Shown here: piece by piece, positions 27,259-35,376 of the stretch
How positions within the stretch are numbered: position 1 is the first letter of the stretch
How the letters are laid out: each line of letters opens with the position of its first letter
Assembly (NCBI GenBank): GCA_947649125.1
Contig: CANSQL010000003.1
Span: 42,760 to 106,759 of the forward strand
Reading direction: 5' to 3'
Origin: an uncultured Erysipelotrichaceae bacterium
Lineage (GTDB): Bacteria > Bacillota_I > Bacilli_A > Erysipelotrichales > Erysipelotrichaceae
Length of the DNA: 64,000 nt
The notes under the pieces: generated by a model
Database searches by the model: none
The model's input: the letters and a program-made list of their open reading frames with translations, nothing else
What the model was told of the DNA's origin: nothing
Translations under genes and position numbers: made by a program

Positions 27259-27624
27259 ATGGCAAGAAGCTTAAAAAATAAGGAATTGGTAAATACGAGA
27301 CTGGCAGCGAATTACGGTGGATGGATGTATTGTGACCAATGCAAGGAAAATATCGGCTATTTATGTTATTCGACGTATGATCATTTAGAACTGCATTATC
27401 AATGTAACTGCGGCAGTAAAGGCAGCGCGGATATAACGTTTGAGGACAGTAAAACGGGCAGTGAATGCGATGATGAATTGATCACGATTAAAAATCGATT
27501 CTGTTGTCCGAAGGATCAAGAGCCGTTGATTACGATTTTGGATAAAAAGGTAATGAGCTATGAAATGAAAATTACCTGTAAGGATTGCGGGAGCATTTAT
27601 AAAAGGGTTAAGGTTGGTGAATAG
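27259..27624 (+). CDS. Zinc-ribbon-like protein of unknown function
   Basis: 121 aa with paired cysteines suited to metal binding: CDQC (25-28), CNCG (about 49-52), FCC near 81 and CKDC near 111. Small size and basic ends would suit a nucleic-acid-associated protein, but no family is recognised. AAAGGAG precedes the ATG. It stands alone between YgjP and the convergent aro genes. Confidence 0.7.
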   Translation: MARSLKNKELVNTRLAANYGGWMYCDQCKENIGYLCYSTYDHLELHYQCNCGSKGSADITFEDSKTGSECDDELITIKNRFCCPKDQEPLITILDKKVMSYEMKITCKDCGSIYKRVKVGE

Positions 27625-27691
27625 GTAGCTTCACGCTTATAGAAATGAAAAAAAGAAGTGTGAGAAAGAGAAGTATTTCTTACAGCATATG

Positions 27692-27738
27692 AAAAAAGCT
27701 GTATCTATCATACGATAACGTATTTAGATACAGCTTTT
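27692..27738 (-). terminator. Terminator of the aro operon (bidirectional)
   Basis: A 14-bp perfect outer stem (AAAAGCTGTATCTA with its complement) encloses a second hairpin (ATACG/CGTAT). On the minus strand it is followed by six T. It lies 9 bp beyond the aroF stop. Confidence 0.85.
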
Positions 27739-27746
27739 CTATCGCT

Positions 27747-28763
27747 TTACATATCTCTGCCGATAACCTGCGCAATAGCTTTTCCTTTACGGATAACTTC
27801 GGCGAAACGCTCCGGCTTTAACGATTGAGCACCGTCAGACCATGCACATTCCGGATTGTTGTGAACCTCAATGATTAAACCGTCGGCTCCCGCCGCAATC
27901 GCAGCCAAAGACATAGATTCAATCAGTTTCCAATCACCGGTAGCGTGACTTGGATCGATGATGATCGGTAAATGTGTTTTTTCTTTGATGATTGGCACAA
28001 CACTTAAATCTAATGTGTTGCGTGTATATTTTTCAAAGGTACGAATACCGCGTTCACAGAAAATGACATTTTGATTGCCTTCGGACATGATGTATTCCGC
28101 TGCCATGATCCATTCCTCAATCGTATTTGCCAAGCCGCGTTTTAACAACACCGGCTTATTCACTTTTCCGACCGCTTTAAGTAAGTCGAAGTTCTGCATA
28201 TTTCTTGCACCGATTTGAATCAGATCGACATATTCCACGAATTCGTCCAGCTTATCGGCACTCATTAATTCAGAAACGATCGGTAAACCTGTTTGTTTGC
28301 GTGCTTCCACCATTGCCAACACACCTTCGGTTCCCATACCTTGAAACGCATACGGGGAAGTTCGCGGTTTGTAAGCACCGCCGCGCAGCATATCCGCTCC
28401 TGCATCCTTTACCGCTTCGGCAATTTCTAAGGTTTCGTTCGCACCCTCGATTGAGCAGGGACCGCCGATCACGACGATTTTTTCGTTTCCGCCGATTTTA
28501 ATGCCGGCGACATCAATGATACTGTCCTGTGGGTGAAATAAGCGATTGGCTTTTTTATACGGTGCCGCAATCCGTGTGACTTCCTCGACAAACGGATTGG
28601 CACGAATTGTTTTATCATCTAATCCGGCAGTATCTCCGACTAAGCCGAAAACATTGTAGTTATCACCGTGAATCAGAGTTACCTGTAATCCACGTTTTTC
28701 AAAGCCTTGAATCAGCTTGTCGATTTCCTGTTGCGGTGCTTCTTTCTTTACTGTAATAATCAT
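27747..28763 (-). CDS. aroF: 3-Deoxy-7-phosphoheptulonate synthase (DAHP synthase, type I-beta)
   Basis: Condenses PEP and erythrose-4-phosphate, the first step of the shikimate pathway. An N-terminal ferredoxin-like regulatory domain (1-70) is followed by a barrel with [31 protein letters not shown] and [10 protein letters not shown] motifs. 338 aa matches the Thermotoga/Bacillus-like class with allosteric control by Phe/Tyr. GGAGA precedes the ATG. It lies 31 bp after the AroE-AroK gene and shares its attenuator. Confidence 0.95.
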   Translation of the reverse strand: MIITVKKEAPQQEIDKLIQGFEKRGLQVTLIHGDNYNVFGLVGDTAGLDDKTIRANPFVEEVTRIAAPYKKANRLFHPQDSIIDVAGIKIGGNEKIVVIGGPCSIEGANETLEIAEAVKDAGADMLRGGAYKPRTSPYAFQGMGTEGVLAMVEARKQTGLPIVSELMSADKLDEFVEYVDLIQIGARNMQNFDLLKAVGKVNKPVLLKRGLANTIEEWIMAAEYIMSEGNQNVIFCERGIRTFEKYTRNTLDLSVVPIIKEKTHLPIIIDPSHATGDWKLIESMSLAAIAAGADGLIIEVHNNPECAWSDGAQSLKPERFAEVIRKGKAIAQVIGRDM

Positions 28764-28794
28764 TTTGATTTCTCCTTTTTTCTATTTTCTTTTT

Positions 28795-30039
28795 TTATTT
28801 GTTATATGTAAACGCAGAAATAATCTGCGTTACCGCCTGTTCAATATCGGCATTATTTTCAATCTCGACATCTGCGTATTGTTCGTATAATGCTTTGCGC
28901 TCCTGCCATAAGGCTGCGATTGCTTCCTTGCTTGAGGAAAGGGGACGATTGTCATCGACTGACAGCTGTTCGATCGGACGCTTGATATAAAACAAAGTAC
29001 CGTTTATTGACAACAGCTCCGGATTGATCGGATTCTTAATGACCCCGCCGCCGGTTGCGATAATCAATCCCTGTTGTTTACTGATTTGCTTGACGACCTC
29101 GCTTTCCAGTCTGCGAAATTCAGCTTCGCCGCCTTCTGCCATAATTGCTTTGATGGATTTCTGTTGTTGATTCACAAGCATTTCATCTAAATCGACAACC
29201 TCACGATTCAGACGCTTTGCTAAGGATTGCGCAATCGTGGTTTTTCCGCAAGAGGGCATTCCGATTAAAACGATATTGCGTTTTTCACTCATAAGCTGTG
29301 TGACGATCGTATCGATTACAGTATCCGCCAGCTTTGTCTGCAGAAAGAATTCAACGGCATATTTTGCCTGTGCCACAAGCATTTCCAAGCCGCCGGCACA
29401 GCGAATATTGCGCTTCTTTGCCTGCACGCAAAGTCTTGTCTGCAGCGGATTATAAATCAGATCGACCACTGCCTCACAATCAGGAAAGGCGGCTAAGTCT
29501 ATCGGACTGTCCAAATGATTCGGATACATGCCGCAAGGCGAGGTATTCACGATAATTTGGCAGTCATGATGCTTGGCACATGCTTCCACATAAGTAATTG
29601 TATCCGCTGTTTTCGTTCTGCGCATCGAGATCATTTCACGACAGCCTTCATCTTGCAGCACTGCTTTTACCGCCTGTGCCGCACCGCCGTCACCGCAGAT
29701 CAACACCTTTTTGTCCTTTACGTTGATTTGATGCTTTTTCAGTGTATAGTAGAAGCCGTCATAATCTGTATTAGTACCGTAAAGTTTACCGTCCTTTTTA
29801 AGAATCGTATTTACTGCCTGTATATTTTCAGCTTTTGTATCCATGTGATCTAAATAGGGAATAACTGCCTGTTTATAAGGAATCGTCACATTGATTGCCG
29901 TAAAATCCCGCTGTTCCATAAAGCTTTTAAATCCCTGTTGATTCAGCGGCTTCAACTCATAGCTGTAATCTGCCAACTGTTCATGGATGATTTTGGAAAA
30001 GCTGTGTCCGAGCTTTTCTCCGATAAGTCCGTATTCCAT
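28795..30039 (-). CDS. Bifunctional shikimate dehydrogenase / shikimate kinase (AroE-AroK fusion)
   Basis: Two consecutive shikimate enzymes in one 414-residue chain. Residues 1-250 are AroE: GHSFSK near 11-16 for shikimate, catalytic Lys in NVTIPYK, GTNTDYDGF and the NADP motif GDGGAAQA. Residues 254-414 are AroK: P-loop GMPSCGKT (260-267), DLDE (283-286), GGGV and DNRPL. The join is continuous with no stop or frameshift. GGAGG lies at about 30046-30050. First structural gene after the leader peptide and terminator. Confidence 0.94.
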   Translation of the reverse strand: MEYGLIGEKLGHSFSKIIHEQLADYSYELKPLNQQGFKSFMEQRDFTAINVTIPYKQAVIPYLDHMDTKAENIQAVNTILKKDGKLYGTNTDYDGFYYTLKKHQINVKDKKVLICGDGGAAQAVKAVLQDEGCREMISMRRTKTADTITYVEACAKHHDCQIIVNTSPCGMYPNHLDSPIDLAAFPDCEAVVDLIYNPLQTRLCVQAKKRNIRCAGGLEMLVAQAKYAVEFFLQTKLADTVIDTIVTQLMSEKRNIVLIGMPSCGKTTIAQSLAKRLNREVVDLDEMLVNQQQKSIKAIMAEGGEAEFRRLESEVVKQISKQQGLIIATGGGVIKNPINPELLSINGTLFYIKRPIEQLSVDDNRPLSSSKEAIAALWQERKALYEQYADVEIENNADIEQAVTQIISAFTYNK

Positions 30040-30062
30040 ATCCTGCCTCCTTCAATTTGAAT

Positions 30063-30093
30063 AAAAAAAGCACCAACGCTTATCGTTCGATGC
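30063..30093 (-). terminator. Attenuator terminator before the AroE-AroK gene
   Basis: Minus strand: GCATCGAACG (30084-30093) pairs with CGTTGGTGC (30070-30078), 9 bp with a bulged G and G-U pair, followed by seven T. It lies between the leader peptide and the AroE-AroK start, so it must be read through for expression. Confidence 0.8.
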
Positions 30094-30099
30094 CTGTAT

Positions 30100-30152
30100 G
30101 CCCCATATGGTAAAAAACAACCAAATAACTGTTGATTGGCTTTTTACGGGGC
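30100..30152 (-). promoter_or_regulatory. Leader hairpin between leader peptide and attenuator
   Basis: Minus strand: GCCCC-GTAAAAA-CCAA pairs with TTGG-TTTTTAC-GGGGC. Its first base overlaps the last base of the leader peptide stop codon, so a ribosome at the stop would prevent it forming. Confidence 0.6.
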
Positions 30153-30196
30153 TATCTAAAGGTAAAGCAGTAAAAGAATGAATGATGCAGTTTCAT
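30152..30196 (-). CDS. Aromatic leader peptide (14 aa), attenuator of the aro operon
   Basis: A 14-codon ORF reading MKLHHSFFYCFTFR then TAG. Five of its 14 residues are Phe or Tyr. The start has a near-perfect site: AGGAG (30205-30209) with 8-bp spacing, behind a promoter and followed by a hairpin and terminator. This is the layout of the pheA leader of E. coli. Ribosome stalling on Phe/Tyr codons would sense charged tRNA and control the shikimate genes. Too short for standard gene calling. No peptide function apart from control is expected. Confidence 0.85.
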   Translation of the reverse strand: MKLHHSFFYCFTFR

Positions 30197-30220
30197 TTAT
30201 ATCACTCCTGTTTTGCCATA

Positions 30221-30249
30221 ATCATACAGGAAATGAAAATGAATTGCAA
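30221..30249 (-). promoter_or_regulatory. Promoter of the aro operon
   Basis: Minus strand TTGCAA (30244-30249), 17-bp spacer, TATGAT (30221-30226), ending 25 bp before the leader peptide start. Confidence 0.7.
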
Positions 30250-30538
30250 GTATTTTTTATAAAATGAAACTAAATGTAACATAATGTAAATGATAGGGGT
30301 GGCTTTTTTTCGGTTTTCCTGTATAATAAGGATTAGCAAAAATGAGTGTGCGGTATGGATGAAAAACATTTAAGCAGTCAAGATTGTTATTGTAAGATCA
30401 AGCTTTGAATGACTGATGCCGAGGAAGCGTGAACGATAGAGACTATCGTAAATATTGTATCAACATATAAAATAAGCAACAGTAATGTAAGCAACTGATT
30501 CATAAACATAAATAATAGGTAAAAGGATAGGAGCAGTT
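30250..30538. other. Region between divergent aro genes
   Basis: A plus-strand TATAAT at 30322-30327 may start aroD transcription and would give a leader of about 200 nt. That leader contains one small hairpin (ACGATA/TATCGT, around 30433-30449). No leader peptide rich in aromatic codons is seen on this strand. Confidence 0.35.
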
Positions 30539-31303
30539 ATGAGAGATCATATAGTAAATCGTTTGATAGATACATCTAGGGTAAATCTTTGTGTACCGTT
30601 ATGCGGGTCAAATCTTGAGGAACTCAAACAGGAAATTGCTTTATTGGAAAGCGGCATCGATATGGTAGAGTGGCGCATGGATTGTTTCTGTGCAGAGATG
30701 GCACAGGATTGGATACAAGCGCTGAAAAAGCTTCGCCCGTTAATGAACGATTATGTGTTATTAGCTACATGGCGCAGTGAAAAGGAAGGCGGCAGACAAA
30801 ATTGTGCCTTTTATGAAGAATTACTGAAAGGAATCATTCAAAGCGGCTTGGTTGATATGATCGATATTGAACTGTTTCAGCCGGAAAGCTGTGTGAAGGA
30901 CATAACGGCTTATGCTCATGATCATGAAGTGGCAGTGGTGATTTCCAATCACGCTACAACGAATACGCCTGATAATGAAGCGATGATGATTCGTTTACAA
31001 GCGATGCGCAGAATGGGCGCTGATATTGTAAAACTTGCGGTTATGCCGAATACGGTACAGGACGTATGGAGATTATTGGAAACAAGCACAAGCTTCCATG
31101 AACAGGTAAAGGATTGTTATCTTGTGACTATGGCAATGGGGGAAATGGGAGTCATCAGTCGTATATGTGCCGAAATGAGTGGATCGATTATCAGTTTTGC
31201 GGCATTAAAGGAAGCAAGTGCGCCGGGTCAGCTGCCGTGGAAACAGCTGGAGCAGTTATTACATCAGTTCCATCAGGCTTATCAAGGTAAAAAAGCTGAA
31301 TAA
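30539..31303 (+). CDS. aroD: 3-Dehydroquinate dehydratase, type I
   Basis: Third step of the shikimate pathway, through a Schiff base on a lysine. Active-site residues are visible: EWRMD (Glu44, Arg46), catalytic His138 (SNHAT) and Schiff-base Lys165 (DIVKLAVMP). The C-terminal SAPGQLPW loop is typical. 254 aa is normal. It is divergent from the other aro genes, with its own promoter, and closed by the terminator at 31354. Confidence 0.95.
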   Translation: MRDHIVNRLIDTSRVNLCVPLCGSNLEELKQEIALLESGIDMVEWRMDCFCAEMAQDWIQALKKLRPLMNDYVLLATWRSEKEGGRQNCAFYEELLKGIIQSGLVDMIDIELFQPESCVKDITAYAHDHEVAVVISNHATTNTPDNEAMMIRLQAMRRMGADIVKLAVMPNTVQDVWRLLETSTSFHEQVKDCYLVTMAMGEMGVISRICAEMSGSIISFAALKEASAPGQLPWKQLEQLLHQFHQAYQGKKAE

Positions 31304-31353
31304 GAACGAATGTATGTTTCAAGTATGATCATAATATATACAAGAATAATGAA

Positions 31354-31377
31354 GCGGGCATAAATGCCTGTTTTTTT
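31354..31377 (+). terminator. Terminator of aroD
   Basis: GCGGGCA pairs with TGCCTGT (two G-U), loop TAAA, then seven T. Confidence 0.75.
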
Positions 31378-31581
31378 ACGGCGGAAGCTGCTGCTTTAAA
31401 AAACTTTAGGGTAATGTGATCAAATACTGTCAATCACACGGATGCTTATGTGTTTCGAAATTGTTATCAGCAGTACCATATCAATTAATACTAAAGGATA
31501 TTATTGAATTTCTCATATACAAAAAAAGATGAGATGTTTATATGTTGTGAACATCTGTTTAAAAAATAAATACGGTTTGAC

Positions 31582-31610
31582 TTGCACTTCAAACTAAAAA
31601 CATGTAAAAT
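31582..31610 (+). promoter_or_regulatory. Predicted promoter of nfnAB
   Basis: TTGCAC (31582-31587), 17-bp spacer, TAAAAT (31605-31610), about 120 bp before the gene. The rest of the 31378-31732 gap holds a hairpin AGATGTT/AACATCT around 31533-31557 and nothing else I can name. Confidence 0.45.
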
Positions 31611-31732
31611 AATAGCTATGTAATTTATAAGCAGAAGCTGCCTATAAATTGCGATAGGTATAAGCGATAATTTCAGCTGCATACAATGAATAATGTAGGC
31701 AAATGAAATCAGGAAGGAATGGTGATGAACAG

Positions 31733-32572
31733 ATGTATACGATATTACAGAAGGAACGATTAAATCCAACTGTTTCTAAAATGGTTGTATCGGCACCTAA
31801 GGTTGCTAAAAAAGCAAAGGCAGGGCAGTTTATTATTTTACGCGTTCATGAAAACGGAGAGCGTATCCCGCTTACGATTGCGGATTATGATCGCGAGCAG
31901 GGAACGATCACGATTATCTATCAGATTGTCGGTCGTACAACCATGCTGTTGGATCAATTAACGGTCGGTGAAGCAATTTTGGATTTTGTCGGACCGTTAG
32001 GAAAACCGAGTGAAATTGAAGGATTGCACAAGGTATGTGTAATCGGCGGCGGTGTCGGCTGTGCCATTGCATATCCGACCGCAAAGGCTTTATATGAAAA
32101 CGGTGCCGAGGTTACTGTCATCACCGGCTTCAGAAATAAGGACTTGGTTATTTTACAAGATGAATTCCAAAAGGTTTGCAAGGATCTTCACCTTGTCAGT
32201 GATGACGGATCTACCGGTAAACAGGGGTTGGTTACCAATGTACTTGAGGAATTGATTCAAAACGGCGAGCAGTTTGATGAGGTAATCGCTATCGGTCCGC
32301 TTGTGATGATGAAGTTTGTTTGTCAGCTGACAAAGAAATATGATATTAAAACCGTTGTCAGTATGAATCCGATTATGATTGACGGAACCGGAATGTGCGG
32401 CGGCTGTCGTTTAAGCGTCGGCGGAAAAACTTGCTTTGCATGTGTGGACGGTCCTGATTTTGACGGTCATGCGGTGGATTTCGATGAAGCGATTTCCCGC
32501 AGCAGCAGCTATCGTAATGAGGAACAGCATGCACGTGAAGCAACATGTAATCTGCTGAACAAGGAGGCGTAA
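31733..32572 (+). CDS. nfnA: NADH-dependent reduced ferredoxin:NADP oxidoreductase, subunit A
   Basis: FAD and [2Fe-2S] protein of the ferredoxin-NADP reductase / dihydroorotate dehydrogenase electron transfer type. The FAD domain has RIPLTIAD, the NAD domain VCVIGGGVGCA, and the cluster motif reads D217 followed by C222, C225 and C234, the unusual Asp-plus-three-Cys set known for NfnA. The ATG at 31733 has GGTGA 7 bp upstream. It is 5 bp ahead of its partner. An NfnAB complex couples NADPH, NAD and ferredoxin by electron bifurcation. Confidence 0.87.
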   Translation: MYTILQKERLNPTVSKMVVSAPKVAKKAKAGQFIILRVHENGERIPLTIADYDREQGTITIIYQIVGRTTMLLDQLTVGEAILDFVGPLGKPSEIEGLHKVCVIGGGVGCAIAYPTAKALYENGAEVTVITGFRNKDLVILQDEFQKVCKDLHLVSDDGSTGKQGLVTNVLEELIQNGEQFDEVIAIGPLVMMKFVCQLTKKYDIKTVVSMNPIMIDGTGMCGGCRLSVGGKTCFACVDGPDFDGHAVDFDEAISRSSSYRNEEQHAREATCNLLNKEA

Positions 32573-32577
32573 TCAGT

Positions 32578-33963
32578 ATGGCGAATATGGCGAATGAAAA
32601 AGTGAAAATGCCGGTGCAGGACGGAACTGTCCGCAGCGGTAATTTTGATGAAGTTGCACTCGGATATGATGAAGCGATGGCAGTTGAGGAAGCAACACGC
32701 TGTTTAAATTGTGTGAATCGTCCGTGTGTCAGCGGCTGTCCGGTAAAGGTTAAAATTCCTGATTTTATCGCTGAGGTCGCAAAAGGTGATTTTAAAAAGG
32801 CATATGAGGTGATTCATGAAACCAGTTCTTTGCCGGCAGTTTGCGGTCGTGTATGTCCGCAGGAAACGCAGTGTGAACAAAAGTGTGTGCGCGGCATTAA
32901 AGGTGAAAGCGTTGCGATCGGTCGCTTGGAGCGTTTCGTCGCTGACTGGTATCGAAAAAATTGTAAAGATGCATTGCCGAAGCCGCAATCAAACGGTCAT
33001 AAAGTAGCGGTAGTCGGCTCCGGTCCGGCAGGCTTGACCTGTGCCGGTGATTTGGCGAAGCTCGGTTATCAAGTATCGGTCTTTGAGGCGTTACATGTAG
33101 CGGGCGGTGTATTGATGTACGGTATCCCGGAATTTCGTTTACCGAAGGAAATCGTTCAGCACGAAATCGAAGGCTTGAAGCAACAGGGTGTAGAGATTGA
33201 ATGCAATACGGTCATCGGTCGCAGTGAATCGGTTGATGAATTATTTGAGGAAGGCTATGAAGCTGTATTTATCGGAAGCGGTGCCGGATTGCCTAATTTT
33301 ATGAATTTACCCGGTGAAAATCTAAAGGGTGTATATTCTGCCAACGAATTTTTAACTCGTTGTAATCTGATGAAGGCATATCAAGAGGGTGTGGATACAC
33401 CGATTCAACGACCTGAAAAAGCAGTTATCGTCGGCGGCGGCAATGTCGCAATGGATGCGGCACGTTGTGCAAAGCGCTTAGGTGTCAAAGAAGTATCGGT
33501 AGTGTATCGCAGATCGATGGAAGAGCTTCCGGCGCGTAAGGAAGAGGTTGAACATGCGATGGAAGAAGGAATTCAGTTCTGTCTGTTGCGTAACCCGGTG
33601 CGTGTACTCGGCAATGAGGAAGGCTGGGTCAAGGGTGTTGAATGTGTTGAAATGGAATTGGGTGAACCTGATGAAAGCGGACGTCGTCGTCCGGTAGAGA
33701 AGGCAAACAGCAATTTCGTTATTGAAGCCGACTGCATGATTATGGCAATCGGAACTTCACCGAATCCGCTCATTCGCTCTACGACAGAAGGTCTTGATAC
33801 AAATCGCAAAGGCTGTTTGATCACTGATGAAAGCGGTAAAACCACAAGAGAGGGTGTATTTGCCGGCGGTGATGCCGTTACCGGTGCAGCTACTGTCATT
33901 TTGGCAATGGGTGCCGGAAAAACAGCTGCCAAAGCAATTGATGAATATATTCAAAATAAATAA
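32578..33963 (+). CDS. nfnB: NADPH-dependent oxidoreductase, NfnB / GltA-like subunit
   Basis: A 461-residue flavoprotein of the glutamate synthase small-subunit family. An N-terminal [4Fe-4S] region has CLNCVNRPCVSGC (42-54) and a second set VCGRVCPQETQCEQKC (about 88-104). Two dinucleotide folds follow, VVGSGPAGLTCAG and VIVGGGNVAMDAA. Paired with the preceding subunit it is best read as NfnB; alone it could be called homotetrameric glutamate synthase GltA, the usual misannotation. Confidence 0.88.
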   Translation: MANMANEKVKMPVQDGTVRSGNFDEVALGYDEAMAVEEATRCLNCVNRPCVSGCPVKVKIPDFIAEVAKGDFKKAYEVIHETSSLPAVCGRVCPQETQCEQKCVRGIKGESVAIGRLERFVADWYRKNCKDALPKPQSNGHKVAVVGSGPAGLTCAGDLAKLGYQVSVFEALHVAGGVLMYGIPEFRLPKEIVQHEIEGLKQQGVEIECNTVIGRSESVDELFEEGYEAVFIGSGAGLPNFMNLPGENLKGVYSANEFLTRCNLMKAYQEGVDTPIQRPEKAVIVGGGNVAMDAARCAKRLGVKEVSVVYRRSMEELPARKEEVEHAMEEGIQFCLLRNPVRVLGNEEGWVKGVECVEMELGEPDESGRRRPVEKANSNFVIEADCMIMAIGTSPNPLIRSTTEGLDTNRKGCLITDESGKTTREGVFAGGDAVTGAATVILAMGAGKTAAKAIDEYIQNK

Positions 33964-33989
33964 TTAAGATTTGATGATCAAGAGAAGAA

Positions 33990-34014
33990 GGCATGAGAAA
34001 TCGTGTCTTTTTTT
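33990..34014 (+). terminator. Terminator of nfnAB
   Basis: GGCATGA pairs with TCGTGTC (two G-U) around a GAAA loop, followed by seven T. Confidence 0.8.
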
Positions 34015-34117
34015 GTGTAATGCGATGTACAACTCATTTTAAACAAGCGAATAAGTCTTATTTTGTACATTATATCTTGATTTATATCAATCAGTTCATA
34101 TTTTAGTAAATAATTTA

Positions 34118-34147
34118 TTGACTGGAGAACGATAAGCCGTGTATAAT
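34118..34147 (+). promoter_or_regulatory. Promoter of the XRE-ImmA-PIN operon
   Basis: TTGACT (34118-34123), 18-bp spacer, TATAAT (34142-34147). It lies 25 bp before the regulator start, so self-repression is plausible. Confidence 0.65.
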
Positions 34148-34171
34148 ATAAATGAAAAAGGAGGTATTTGT

Positions 34172-34549
34172 ATGATCGATATGAAAGCGATTATTGCGAA
34201 GAATATCAGTCTTGCACTTAAAAAATCCGGTAAGAAGCAATATGAGCTTGCGGATGCATTGGGATACTCAAAGCAGGTTGTCAGCAATATGCTTTTAGGT
34301 TCTCGTACGGTAAATGCAGTGGATTTAAAAAGAATTGCGATTTTTTGTAATGTGTCTATGGACAGTCTGGTGGAAATACCTCAACATCCTGTTGAAGAAA
34401 ATGTTGTTCGGGCATTTATGGGCGATGTGAATTCAGCTGAAGCAAAAAAGGGAATTGAAATTGCAGATCGATTAATCGATATGTATTTGTTTCATGCTCG
34501 TATTTATAAAAGCGGTGTTATCGGTATGAAGAAACGGAGCAGTTTATAA
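34172..34549 (+). CDS. XRE-family transcriptional regulator
   Basis: 125 aa. The N-terminal helix-turn-helix (about 5-60) contains KKQYELADALGYSKQVVSNMLLG and KRIAIFCNVSMDSLVEIP, a Cro/C1-type fold. The C-terminal half is helical. AGGAGG stands 8 bp before the ATG at 34172. The stop overlaps the next start by one base, so it is coupled to an ImmA-type protease, the partner that typically cleaves such repressors. Confidence 0.88.
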   Translation: MIDMKAIIAKNISLALKKSGKKQYELADALGYSKQVVSNMLLGSRTVNAVDLKRIAIFCNVSMDSLVEIPQHPVEENVVRAFMGDVNSAEAKKGIEIADRLIDMYLFHARIYKSGVIGMKKRSSL

Positions 34550-35370
34550 TGAATAAGGTGATAGAAAACAGCTTGTTTAAGCGAAATGCGGCACGATTTC
34601 AAGAACTTCAAAGATGTGTTAAAGAATTCAATATATCTTATAACGGCAGTAATATTATTCAAGATGATATTTATAATATTTTAAAAAACTATGCGACAAA
34701 AAATAATCATCACTTAGAAATTTTTAAGCTGCCGATTCAAGACGATGATTTTTGTGCATTTACCTGTATTCGTGAGGGGCAACTTTTCACTGTTATCAAT
34801 TCTGCATTACCTATTTCTAAACAAATATTTGCGGCAGCACATGAACTGTATCATATTTGGTGTTATATCTCTGATCAAGATGATGTGCTATCTCACAGCG
34901 GTTCATTTTTAACAGCGGAATGTATGGATGAGCAAGCCGTAAACAGAGAAGATATTGAAGCGAATGCTTTTGCCGGTTTGCTTCTTGTACCGTCATCCTT
35001 ATTATATGAACAAATTGAAATTTATGATATTGATCGCAAACAAATGAACTTGGATTCAGTTGTTCGTTTAATGGATATTTTTGCGGTACCGTATAAAGCA
35101 ATACTGCTTCGTCTTTTTGAAGAAAATATAATCAGTGAAAAAACTGTAAATCAATTGGCAGAAGAGGGAACACCGGAGAGATTAAGGACTTCTATGCAGA
35201 TGAGAAATATTGCGGAGCGATGGCAGAAACGAACTTTAAATGAAATTGATATGGGTGTTTTACCAAACCGGGTAAAGCAAAATAAGGAAGCGGGACTTTT
35301 ATCTGAATCTCGCATCCTTGAGGATGAAAAACAGCTTGAAGATATGATAGCGTATCTTTTAAGAAAGTAG
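34549..35370 (+). CDS. ImmA/IrrE family metallo-endopeptidase
   Basis: 273 aa. Zinc motif HELYH at 98-102, with the downstream EANAFAGLLLVP segment (about 137-148) supplying the third ligand, as in COG2856 proteins. Such proteins cleave a paired XRE repressor to switch on mobile elements or toxin-antitoxin genes. The C-terminal 90 residues are charged and helical. Middle gene of a tight three-gene operon. Confidence 0.88.
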   Translation: MNKVIENSLFKRNAARFQELQRCVKEFNISYNGSNIIQDDIYNILKNYATKNNHHLEIFKLPIQDDDFCAFTCIREGQLFTVINSALPISKQIFAAAHELYHIWCYISDQDDVLSHSGSFLTAECMDEQAVNREDIEANAFAGLLLVPSSLLYEQIEIYDIDRKQMNLDSVVRLMDIFAVPYKAILLRLFEENIISEKTVNQLAEEGTPERLRTSMQMRNIAERWQKRTLNEIDMGVLPNRVKQNKEAGLLSESRILEDEKQLEDMIAYLLRK

Positions 35371-35376
35371 GATGAT

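Noticed and set aside
30322..30538. A second leader-peptide attenuator for aroD
   Set aside because: The only short ORFs there (for example at 30341) lack aromatic codons and no terminator precedes aroD.
32578..33963. Calling 32578 a glutamate synthase small subunit
   Set aside because: It is paired with an NfnA-type subunit and no large glutamate synthase subunit is adjacent; NfnB explains the context better.
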